Part shown: positions 7,931 to 16,666 of the stretch, one piece after another
Numbering within the stretch: position 1 is the stretch's first letter
How the letters are laid out: each line of letters starts with the position of its first letter
From: a virus
Reading direction: 5' to 3' (one strand)
Length of the DNA stretch: 64,000 bases
Virus record (IMG/VR): IMGVR_UViG_3300044638_007036
Span: 1-64,000 of that record
Notes under the pieces: generated by a model
Told to the model about the DNA's origin: nothing
The model's database searches: none
Seen by the model: only the letters and a program-made list of their open reading frames with translations
Made by a program: the position numbers and the translations under genes

Positions 7931-10900
7931 ATGGATATTAAAATGAGGATTAATGAAAAAATTACTACCTCGAAAGTACTTGGAGTTTTTGACGTAACTG
8001 ACGAGAGTAAAATAAGAATAGTAGTAGAAAATGCAAATTCTTCTAATACTCTTGAAATTAAAGCTAGAATATATAATCAAACAGATTTTGTTTTATTAAA
8101 GACAATTACAGGCAATGCTAATGAAATCGTAAATGTATCTACTTATGAAGAGATAAAAATAGAGTGTACAGTTTTTTCTTCTACTGGAACTGAAGTTAAA
8201 ATAGTAGCTGCTTCTTTTAATGATGCCGGAGGTTCTGCTATAGATTCTATAGGTGTTCCTTCCGGCGATGATATTACAGATATCGAAACTCTAAATCTAA
8301 CGTCTAGCGATAATAGCATTGGTATATCAGGGAATAACTCTACTAAAACAATTGATTTTACTTTTAATGGTGGATATACTCCTTCTGATGCTACAGATTG
8401 GAGTCCTGCTCCAACAACTATTCCAGAAGCGTTGGATCAGTTAGCGGATAGGACTAGCTTTAATAAAATTTATGTTTATGAAAATAACGTATCAGTTTAT
8501 TCCGATGGAACGCCCGGTGTTAGAGATACTTCTCCATTCATAAGAGATGGTTGGTATTTCCAAAATACAGGAGCTGGGGAAAAAATTAACTGGTATTTTT
8601 TTGACGGTAATCCGTTAAGTTCTACGTATCAAGGAAGTATACCTCAAAGTGATTTTCATCCATTTTTTATTCTAACTTTAGATAGTAAAAATGCAAAACC
8701 TATAATTGGAGTGTATTCTTTACCTACTGGAGTAAATGATACCATTCCCGGATTTGCACATTCTAGATGGGTTTATGAACTTTCCACAGCAGCTTTAACT
8801 CCATTAGTTGCAGGTAAGAAATATTTATTTTACACAACACAAAATCCCTCAGTTTACCCTGAATTAGAACATATTCAATTAGATTTAATTCCAGCTCAAT
8901 CAACAGGTGATAAAAATCCATCTGAACTCATTCTAACAGCTTCTTTAGGATCAGATTCTTCTGAACCAGTAAATGAGGTTCAATGGCTGGTTGAGAGTAT
9001 GGGAGTTTGGTCGCCTTCTGTCAAGCAAGAAATGCGGCTTCGTATTAGAACAGTTCCATTGAACTCATCTTCTAAAATAGACAGCATTTATTTACCAAGT
9101 TATGTAGATGATGTAGTGGAAGTATCGTCTTTTGCAACGCTACCTCTGATTGGAGAGGCAGGAAAGATATACATAACTTTAGATACAAATAAACAATATC
9201 GATGGTCGGGCAGTACTTATATTGAGGTATCACCTTCGGAAGTAAACTCTGTCAATGGTAAAGTTGGAATAGTAGTTTTAAATAAATCAGATATTGGTCT
9301 AGGAAATGTAGATAACACTTCTGATTTAGATAAGCCTATCTCAAACGCTACCCAAACAGAACTTAATATCCTAGATGGTAGGTTAGATAACTTAGAAGAA
9401 ATCAATAGCGTACGAAAATTTCATGTATTTGAAGACAACTTACAAGTATATGCAGACGCAAGACCGGGGATAAAAGACCCAAGTACAAATATTTATAGTA
9501 ATGGACTTATTCGAGATGGTTGGTATTTTAAAAATACGATAGCTGGACAAAAAATAAATTGGTATTTTTTTGATGGCACAACGCAAGGAACCATTACATT
9601 AGGTAATTTTTCAGCATATGCTGTTATGACTTTTGATGCCATAACTGCTTATCCTATATTAGCAGTGTATACTTTTCCAACAGGTAGTGGAGATGTTAGA
9701 CCGGGATTTGCTCACTCAGTTGTTGTATATGCTAATCCTCTTTCTCCTGCAGCAGTAGCTGGTGTAAAATATCTAGTTTATTTTGGAGACGAACCTGCTG
9801 CGCATCCCGAACTTCCAAGAATACAATTAACTAAAAGTACAATATCTTCCGCAGGAGATCAAAATCCAGCGGAAATAGTTTTAACAGTTTCTTTTGGATC
9901 AGATTCAGCAGAACCTGTAAACGAAGTTCAGTTTATGGTTGAAACATTAGGGGTGAACTCTCCTACTGTAAAACAAGAAATTGATCTAAGAATTAAACCT
10001 TCTTCTCAGAGTGATTTTTCAAGTCACATAAATAATTTTAGTAATCCCCATGCAGTTACCAAAACTCAAGTTGGATTAAGTAATGTAGACAACACTTCTG
10101 ACTTAGACAAGCCGATTTCAACAGCAACTCAAACTGCACTGAATTTAAAATACGATGCTTCAAATCCTGCAGGATATATCACATCAGCTCAAGCACCTGT
10201 TCAATCTGTAAATACTCAAACTGGAGCTGTAAATTTAGAAGCAGAAGATATTCCATTTACTCCATATGGAACTATTACTTCAACAGATGTCCAAGCTGCA
10301 ATTGAAGAATTAGATGACAAAACATCAGTCGTTTCTGATATTGCTGCAGATACAAAAGAACCTACAGGATTTGTAGATAGGACAGAATCGACCACTTCTT
10401 TTGATGACTCTTCTAGATTGTTTACAATTCAACCAGTAACTACTTCTTTTAGTTTTTATATTAAAGGAACTAAATTTACAAAAACTACTTCTCAAAGTAT
10501 AACGATTCCAAATTTAGCTGGAAATCATTATGTTTACTTTAATGATGTAGGAAACCTAGCTACTACACAAACATTTACAAGTTCTATAATTGAGCAATAC
10601 GCTTTTGTAACAGTTATCTATTGGAACACAGATACTAACACGCATTCCTATTTTGCAGAAGAACGACATGGCATCACAATGGATGGAGCCACGCATTCAT
10701 ATCTACACACCACTTTTGGAGCAAGATATATATCTGGATTAGCTTTGGAAGATTTTACAATTGGAGATGGATCTAGTGATACTCATGCTCAGTTTACTGC
10801 TGATTTAGGATCTATAAGAGATGAAGATTTATATTTGCAATTACCAGCTCAAGCTCAAATTCCTATTTTATTTAAGCAAGGTCAATTGTGGAGAAAAAAG

Positions 10901-11920
10901 TTAGCAGACAATTTTCCATTAATCTACAATGATGGAGTATATTATTCAGGTCCAAGAATTCCATTTAATGAATTTGTAGCTGGTTCTTGGCAATTGTCTC
11001 CGGTGGATAGTAACAAATTTGTTCTAGTTCACTTTTTTGCTACTAACGATAAGGAAACTCCTATTGTAGGTATACAAGGTATTGCTCAATATAATGATAT
11101 TCCTGCTGCTAGAATTGCTGCAGGAACTGAGATATCAAGTTTATCAGGGCTTCCTTTTGCTGAATTTGTAGCAATTGGAACCGTAGTATTTCAAACAAAT
11201 ACATACGCAAATACTCCAGACGCAAGAGTTAGGAATATAAATGGAGCAAATTACGTAGATTTTAGAGGAACTCAACTATACACCCCAGCAGGAGAAGCCA
11301 CAACTCATGGACTTCTTTCCGGATTAGATAAGGATGATCATACTCAATATTTAACGGAAGCTAGAGGAGATGCAAGGTATTATACTCAGACACAAATAGA
11401 TGTAATAGAATCAACTCTACAAGCTGACATAGACACTAGAGCATTAGATAGTACAGTTATTAAAAAAGATGGCTCTGTAGCTTTCACAGCAAATCAATCT
11501 ATAGGCGGTTTTAGACTTACGAACGTAGCTAATCCCGTAGGATTAACAGATGCTGTAAATTTACAAACCTTAAATGCGTCAATTGGATCTTCTGGGGATA
11601 TTGTTGAAAAATCTTTTTCTATTGTAGAAAGTCAAACAAGTACATCTGTTACAGATTTCATATTCCCAAGTGCCAGCATAAAATCATTTACTGCATTAGT
11701 TTCTGTAACTATAGATGCTACTTCAGATTTGAATGAGCAATTTGAATTAAATGGAATTCAACTTTCCTCAGGCTGGGTAGTTTCTACAATAAGTAGAGGG
11801 GACAATACAAATGTAACTTTTGACGTAGATTCTACTGGTCAAGTTAGATACAGTAGCTCTACTTATTCTGGTTTTGTTTCTGGAACTTTAAAATTTAGAG
11901 CATTTACTACGAGTATCTAA
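7931..11920 (+). CDS. Giant tail fibre protein with duplicated ~200-residue domain
   Basis: The protein has 1329 residues with SD GGGAG. A ~200-residue domain occurs twice, at about residues 176-374 and 493-690 (IRDGWYFxNTxAGxKINWYFFDG...GDxNPxEIxLTxSxGSDSxEPVNEVQ). Between and after the copies are fibre linker motifs (GLGNVDNTSDLDKPIS, GLSNVDNTSDLDKPIS, HGLLSGLDKDDHTQYL). The end resembles the C-terminus of the 398-850 protein. It is expected to be trimeric and to bind receptor or polysaccharide. No hydrolase triad seen. Confidence 0.8.
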   Translation: MDIKMRINEKITTSKVLGVFDVTDESKIRIVVENANSSNTLEIKARIYNQTDFVLLKTITGNANEIVNVSTYEEIKIECTVFSSTGTEVKIVAASFNDAGGSAIDSIGVPSGDDITDIETLNLTSSDNSIGISGNNSTKTIDFTFNGGYTPSDATDWSPAPTTIPEALDQLADRTSFNKIYVYENNVSVYSDGTPGVRDTSPFIRDGWYFQNTGAGEKINWYFFDGNPLSSTYQGSIPQSDFHPFFILTLDSKNAKPIIGVYSLPTGVNDTIPGFAHSRWVYELSTAALTPLVAGKKYLFYTTQNPSVYPELEHIQLDLIPAQSTGDKNPSELILTASLGSDSSEPVNEVQWLVESMGVWSPSVKQEMRLRIRTVPLNSSSKIDSIYLPSYVDDVVEVSSFATLPLIGEAGKIYITLDTNKQYRWSGSTYIEVSPSEVNSVNGKVGIVVLNKSDIGLGNVDNTSDLDKPISNATQTELNILDGRLDNLEEINSVRKFHVFEDNLQVYADARPGIKDPSTNIYSNGLIRDGWYFKNTIAGQKINWYFFDGTTQGTITLGNFSAYAVMTFDAITAYPILAVYTFPTGSGDVRPGFAHSVVVYANPLSPAAVAGVKYLVYFGDEPAAHPELPRIQLTKSTISSAGDQNPAEIVLTVSFGSDSAEPVNEVQFMVETLGVNSPTVKQEIDLRIKPSSQSDFSSHINNFSNPHAVTKTQVGLSNVDNTSDLDKPISTATQTALNLKYDASNPAGYITSAQAPVQSVNTQTGAVNLEAEDIPFTPYGTITSTDVQAAIEELDDKTSVVSDIAADTKEPTGFVDRTESTTSFDDSSRLFTIQPVTTSFSFYIKGTKFTKTTSQSITIPNLAGNHYVYFNDVGNLATTQTFTSSIIEQYAFVTVIYWNTDTNTHSYFAEERHGITMDGATHSYLHTTFGARYISGLALEDFTIGDGSSDTHAQFTADLGSIRDEDLYLQLPAQAQIPILFKQGQLWRKKLADNFPLIYNDGVYYSGPRIPFNEFVAGSWQLSPVDSNKFVLVHFFATNDKETPIVGIQGIAQYNDIPAARIAAGTEISSLSGLPFAEFVAIGTVVFQTNTYANTPDARVRNINGANYVDFRGTQLYTPAGEATTHGLLSGLDKDDHTQYLTEARGDARYYTQTQIDVIESTLQADIDTRALDSTVIKKDGSVAFTANQSIGGFRLTNVANPVGLTDAVNLQTLNASIGSSGDIVEKSFSIVESQTSTSVTDFIFPSASIKSFTALVSVTIDATSDLNEQFELNGIQLSSGWVVSTISRGDNTNVTFDVDSTGQVRYSSSTYSGFVSGTLKFRAFTTSI

Positions 11921-11928
11921 GGAAGTTT

Positions 11929-12918
11929 ATGTCTACTAATCGCAAGCCTAGTTCAATGGATCACACTGGAGCTATAACCAATTCTCATAATGAAGAAGCA
12001 AAAGCTCTAGATGTAGTTACGGTAAATAGTTTAGTACCTGCTAGATATGGAAAAGTGGAACTGGAGTATATAACTACAGGGAGTGCTGCTGGTCAAGTTG
12101 GAAAAGCAATGTACTATTCTAATGGAACATATCAAGAAATAAAAATTATATGTAAAGGTAATGAGCTAGGCACAGCTCACAAAACCACTATAAATTTCAT
12201 TAATAGATCAGCTAATTCTCTAGCGGGTCAATATTTCGTAATATACGATGATGTTGGCGCAGTTATGGTATGGTTTAATTTGAATTTTAACAATACAAAG
12301 CCTAACAATTTAGAGTGTTACAGGGATATTGAAATAAATCTACTTAGCTCTCACGATTATGAAACAGTAGCTAAAAGAACTTCTAATACAATAAGTATGG
12401 ATTCTAAGTTCGTAGCCCTATATAGTTCCTCTTATGTAATAATTTCAAGTTCTTCAGCCGGAGTAAGAGTTAACTCTAAAGATGGCAATACAAATTTATT
12501 TATAAAAAATACGGAAGGTATTGATTCTAAAACTTTAAATAACAAGTATTTTATCATAAACTCAGCGGATAATGAAGATAGCTATTACGTTTGGTATAAC
12601 GTAGGTGGAACTGGAGTAGATCCTAATATTTCAGGAAAAGTTGGGTTAATGGTCAATATTCCAAATAATGCAAAAAGTGCAGAAGTTGCTATTAATACTA
12701 AAATAGTACTAGACGCTACTTTGAAATTTATAACAAATATAGATAATGACAGCTTATTTATTTCAAATAAAAAAATTGGAGAGGCTGTTGTAACTTATGA
12801 TAATTCTGCAGGATTTACTATTTTAATGCAGAAATTAGGTGAAAGTAGAAACTTACTGGTTACTCTAGTTTTGTCATATTCAAGTGACGGAAGCATCAAC
12901 TCTGTAGAAAGGATTTAA
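11929..12918 (+). CDS. Virion-associated protein, unknown fold
   Basis: The protein has 329 residues starting MSTNRKPSSMDHTGAITNSH, with an SD (AAGGAAG) before the ATG. It is rich in Ser/Asn/Val, beta-like throughout, without membrane or catalytic motifs. It lies 8 nt after the giant fibre and 1 nt before a 67-residue gene, inside the fibre cluster. A baseplate/fibre accessory or adhesin subunit is likely; I do not recognise the family. Confidence 0.6.
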   Translation: MSTNRKPSSMDHTGAITNSHNEEAKALDVVTVNSLVPARYGKVELEYITTGSAAGQVGKAMYYSNGTYQEIKIICKGNELGTAHKTTINFINRSANSLAGQYFVIYDDVGAVMVWFNLNFNNTKPNNLECYRDIEINLLSSHDYETVAKRTSNTISMDSKFVALYSSSYVIISSSSAGVRVNSKDGNTNLFIKNTEGIDSKTLNNKYFIINSADNEDSYYVWYNVGGTGVDPNISGKVGLMVNIPNNAKSAEVAINTKIVLDATLKFITNIDNDSLFISNKKIGEAVVTYDNSAGFTILMQKLGESRNLLVTLVLSYSSDGSINSVERI

Positions 12919-12919
12919 T

Positions 12920-13123
12920 ATGAAATTAAAGTTTAACCCCTTTACAGCTAACTTTGAATATGTGGCAGAAACTATTTCTAGTGAGAAGATCTTGACAAGA
13001 GGGGAAGTAATCACCAGTATATTAATTGATAGAACTGAAGATCCTTCTAGAGAATATGCAAATCTAGACATAGCTTTTGACGAAGATTCAATTCTTTACG
13101 CTGATGATGATTTTGAATCATGA
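12920..13123 (+). CDS. Small tail-associated protein (acidic C-terminus)
   Basis: The protein has 67 residues. MKLKFNPFTANFEYV resembles the openings of short phage proteins next to fibres ('fNPfTgkfd'). The last third is strongly acidic (FDEDSILYADDDFES). The stop overlaps the next ATG. It is probably a connector or fibre accessory. Function is inferred from position only. Confidence 0.55.
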   Translation: MKLKFNPFTANFEYVAETISSEKILTRGEVITSILIDRTEDPSREYANLDIAFDEDSILYADDDFES

Positions 13124-13497
13124 TAAATCCTCATATTGTAAGAAAACCGAGTAATCCTAGTGCTGCTCCTCCTGAAGCAGGTATGCACTGGATTAATACG
13201 CTAACTAACGAAGAATTTTTTTCTGTAGGCACTTCCGATATAAGTGATTGGATACCTAGAAGACGTTCTGGATTTATTTTATATACAGTGATAGTAACTC
13301 AACAAAATTTAAACGATAAATCACTCATTTTACCACACACTCCAGTTTCATCGGAAAGTGTCTCTATAACTTTTGTAAATGGCACAAGTCAAGTAAATGG
13401 AATAGATTATACAGTTTCAGGAAATTTAGTTTCATGGGATGGAATGGGATTAGATAATTTTATAGAACTTAATGATGTGCTGATTGTTCAGCACTAA
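13120..13497 (+). CDS. Small virion structural protein
   Basis: The protein has 125 residues. The start overlaps the previous stop by 4 nt (ATGA). The N-terminus KPSNPSAAPPEAGMHWINT is like phage proteins describing fibre attachment ('P..P..G..W.nt..g'). The C-terminal half has the extended form ITFVNGTSQVNGIDYTVSGNLVSWDGMGLD...DVLIVQH, resembling the last ~80 residues of the coiled-coil fibre downstream. It is likely a fibre tip or hub component. Confidence 0.55.
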   Translation: MINPHIVRKPSNPSAAPPEAGMHWINTLTNEEFFSVGTSDISDWIPRRRSGFILYTVIVTQQNLNDKSLILPHTPVSSESVSITFVNGTSQVNGIDYTVSGNLVSWDGMGLDNFIELNDVLIVQH

Positions 13498-13520
13498 TTC
13501 TCTGAGGAGGGAATAAATAT

Positions 13521-16500
13521 ATGGCACAACAAATTAAAAAGAAGTTTATCGGGAACGATCAAATCGACTCGACAAAAATTAAACTTCTACAAAACCAAGC
13601 CGTTAGGGCAGTAGATTCTACTGGAACGGAACAAGAACTTATCAAGTTAGGAGCAACTGATGAAGTTTTAGTAAAAGGTCAAGAAGTAGGTTTAAAGTCC
13701 GAAATTGACGCAGAAGAGTCTCGTGCGGAATTAGCAGAGTCATCTTTACAATTTCAAATTGATCAAGAAGAATCTCGTGCAATGGCAGAAGAGTCTAGCA
13801 TTAGAGCTTTAATTTCAAGCAGTTCTTCAGATCAAGGTCAGGCGGTAAGTGATGAGCAATCTCGTGCAGAAGCTGCTGAAAGTGCGCTTGACTCTAGACT
13901 TGATGCATTAGAAGCCGATCCGACGACTAAAACTTATGTAGACGAAGAGGTTTCTGGATTACAGCATCAAATTGATAATGTACTAAGTAATCTTGATCCT
14001 GCTTCTTTAGATTCATTAACTGAAATTGTTTCAGCTTTTCAAGCTATGGACGGGGAGTTAGAAGGGACAATTTCTTCTTTAGCTCATAGTTCGTCTGAGG
14101 CTGTTCAAGCAGAACAATCTCGTGCAGAACTAGCAGAATCTAGTCTACAATCTGCAATCACTGCAGAAATCTCTAGTAGAATGGCTGATGTGGATGCTGA
14201 ACAATCTCGTGCTGAACTACAAGAGTCGTCTCTACAAGCTCAAATTACTGCAGAGATTTCTCGTGCAGAATTGGAAGAGTCTAGTTTACAATTCCAAATT
14301 AGCCAAGAGCAATCTCGTGCAGAAATGGAAGAGTCTAGTTTACAAGCTCAAATTACTGCAGAGATTTCTCGTGCGGAATTAGAAGAGTCTTCTTTGCAGT
14401 TCCAAATTGAGGAAGAAGAGTCTCGTGCTATGTTTGCGGAAAGCGCACTTGATTCTAGATTATCATCATTAGAAGCAAATCCTACGACAGCTTCATATGT
14501 AGACGCTCAAATCTCAAGTGTTCAATCTTCAATTAGCCAAGAACAATCTCGTGCTGAACTAGAAGAATCTTCGTTGCAATTTCAAATTGACCAAGAAGAA
14601 TCTCGTGCAATGTCTGCAGAATCTAGCTTACAATCAAGCATCGCTGCAGAAATTTCTAATAGAATAGTTGATGTAGACGCTGAACAATCTAGAGCAACTG
14701 CTGCAGAGTCTAGTTTGCAGTTTCAGATTGAGGAAGAAGAGTCTAGAGCTTTATTAGTAGAAGCATCTATTCAATCCGAACTAAGTGATTTAGATGGATA
14801 TGCTCAAGACATACGTTCAGATTTAGATGCTGAAGAATCCAGAGCTTTAGCAGCCGAATCTAGTTTACAAGTTGAAATTAGTTCTTCCGTTCAAGAAGAA
14901 GAATCTCGTGCTATGTTAGCGGAATCTAGTTTACAATCTGCACTTACTGCTGAAATTTCTAATAGAGTAGCTGATGTGGATGCTGAACAATCTCGTGCTG
15001 AACTAGCAGAATCTAGCTTACAAGCAGCTATTACTTCGGAACAGTCTCGTGCAGAATTGGAAGAGTCTTCTCTACAATTCCAGATTGATGAAGAAGAATC
15101 TCGTGCTATAGCCGCAGAATCTAATTTACAAGTTCAAATTGACAGTCTATTGAGTAATATTGACCCTGCTTCTTTAGATTCTCTTGCTGAAGTTGTTTCA
15201 GCTTTCCAAGCTGCAGACAGTGATCTACAAGGTACACTTTCTACTTTAGCTGGAAATTCTTCAGGTAATATCGCAGCAGAACAATCTCGTGCTGAATTAG
15301 CGGAGTCTAGTTTACAAGCTGCAATTGACCAAGAAGAATCTCGTGCCATGTCTGCGGAAGAAGCTTTAGATTCTAGACTTGATGTTATTGAGCCAAAAGT
15401 TTCTACACTTGAAAGCGAAATGGATCAAGCTCAAACAGATATCTCTTCTCTTGATTCTAATAAAGCAAATAAGAGCTTAAGTAATCTTGATGCTGTTACA
15501 GCTATTCCAGCGTCTGTAACTGATTTACAATCTGAAAATACTTCACAAGTATTTGCCTCAGAATTTAAAATCAATACAAAAAATCAAGTAGATAGTAATT
15601 CTGGTAATATCAGAGTTATTTCAGGTGATGCAAGTGGTAATGTTGTTTCCGGAGGCGGTAGAGTTGGATCAGGTATTAACTCTAATGCATCAAGAGCAAG
15701 TGCTACAACTGCAGCTACTGGATTAGTATCTATGGTATCAGGAGCTATCTCCGGAGGTACGCAAGGTTCTACAGGTTCAGCTACGGTTTCTACTGGTAAT
15801 GTTAATGCTTCTGCAGTAACAGGTAATACTGGAGCAATTACGGTTAGATCTGGTAACAATTTTGGAGTAGGTACTTCTGGACAATTATTAGTAGAATCAG
15901 GATTTAGTATAAACGCTGCTGGAGGAAAATCTGGACCTATGTATTTTGGTTCAGGTAAATCTATGGCTGCAAGTTCTGGAGATGTACTAATCTATTCAGG
16001 ATCTGTAAATAACAGTCTTGGTTTAAATAACTCCGCTAATACAAACCCAACAGGTCAAATTACTGTTGAAACTGGTGTTTCGGTAAGCTCCGCAGCTACT
16101 GGAGCTTTAAATTTACGTTCGGGAGCAAACTCTGGAACAGGTAACTCTGGTGATGTAAGTATCGAGTCTGGTTCAGTTGTTTCTGGCGTTAGAGGTAAAG
16201 TAAGCGTTTCAGCAAGAGTTGTTGAAATGAATACTGTCCTTGATATGCAGTCTAACAGAATTATTGATCTTGCTGATCCTATTTCTGCTCAAGAAGCTGC
16301 AACCAAGGCTTATGTAGATTCACGCCGTCCTATCTTTAATAAAGAAAGTTTCGTAGTTGGATCTAATAGCATTGGAGCTACTCATGTTGATTTAGCTCAT
16401 GAAGCAGATGCTATGTCTTTAGTTGTTTTCGTAGGTCGTCTTGCTCTTCACAAAGATGAAGACTATACTCTCTCAGTAGAATCTGGTGTAACTAGAATTA

Positions 16501-16580
16501 CTTGGACAGGAAGTTTTGCATCTGGCGGGGACGAGGAAGTCGCTAACGGAGATAAAATTTTTGTAACTTACTCTCGTTAA
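13521..16580 (+). CDS. Long coiled-coil tail fibre with 18-residue repeats
   Basis: The protein has 1019 residues; SD GAGGAGGG is strong. From about residue 65 to 625 it contains 20 copies of [E/Q]SRAxxxESSLQ; contiguous copies are spaced 18 residues apart (7+11), as in a mixed heptad/hendecad coiled coil. Two blocks (DPASLDSLxExVSAFQA...) are near-duplicates about 390 residues apart. The remainder is glycine/serine-rich beta-helix-like repeats, then ALHKDEDYTLSVESGVTRITW at the tip. It is followed by a terminator. It is probably a long trimeric side fibre. Confidence 0.8.
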   Translation: MAQQIKKKFIGNDQIDSTKIKLLQNQAVRAVDSTGTEQELIKLGATDEVLVKGQEVGLKSEIDAEESRAELAESSLQFQIDQEESRAMAEESSIRALISSSSSDQGQAVSDEQSRAEAAESALDSRLDALEADPTTKTYVDEEVSGLQHQIDNVLSNLDPASLDSLTEIVSAFQAMDGELEGTISSLAHSSSEAVQAEQSRAELAESSLQSAITAEISSRMADVDAEQSRAELQESSLQAQITAEISRAELEESSLQFQISQEQSRAEMEESSLQAQITAEISRAELEESSLQFQIEEEESRAMFAESALDSRLSSLEANPTTASYVDAQISSVQSSISQEQSRAELEESSLQFQIDQEESRAMSAESSLQSSIAAEISNRIVDVDAEQSRATAAESSLQFQIEEEESRALLVEASIQSELSDLDGYAQDIRSDLDAEESRALAAESSLQVEISSSVQEEESRAMLAESSLQSALTAEISNRVADVDAEQSRAELAESSLQAAITSEQSRAELEESSLQFQIDEEESRAIAAESNLQVQIDSLLSNIDPASLDSLAEVVSAFQAADSDLQGTLSTLAGNSSGNIAAEQSRAELAESSLQAAIDQEESRAMSAEEALDSRLDVIEPKVSTLESEMDQAQTDISSLDSNKANKSLSNLDAVTAIPASVTDLQSENTSQVFASEFKINTKNQVDSNSGNIRVISGDASGNVVSGGGRVGSGINSNASRASATTAATGLVSMVSGAISGGTQGSTGSATVSTGNVNASAVTGNTGAITVRSGNNFGVGTSGQLLVESGFSINAAGGKSGPMYFGSGKSMAASSGDVLIYSGSVNNSLGLNNSANTNPTGQITVETGVSVSSAATGALNLRSGANSGTGNSGDVSIESGSVVSGVRGKVSVSARVVEMNTVLDMQSNRIIDLADPISAQEAATKAYVDSRRPIFNKESFVVGSNSIGATHVDLAHEADAMSLVVFVGRLALHKDEDYTLSVESGVTRITWTGSFASGGDEEVANGDKIFVTYSR

Positions 16581-16595
16581 GAGTAATAATCGGGG

Positions 16596-16624
16596 GGGAG
16601 GAGAGAAATCTCCTCTCTTTTAAT
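16596..16624 (+). terminator. Rho-independent terminator
   Basis: GAGGAGA/TCTCCTC with a GAAA loop is followed by TCTTTTAATT, 18 nt after the coiled-coil fibre stop. A G7 run precedes the stem. Confidence 0.85.
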
Positions 16625-16666
16625 TGTGCGGTAAAATAGCCGAAACGCACACGGCAAGGAGAATTT

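Noticed and set aside
13720-15400. Regular DNA repeats resembling a CRISPR array
   Set aside because: They are in frame, imperfect and encode the coiled-coil shaft of the fibre.
15584-15859. 91-codon - strand ORF within the fibre gene
   Set aside because: Antisense shadow of the Gly/Ser-rich fibre repeats, no SD.
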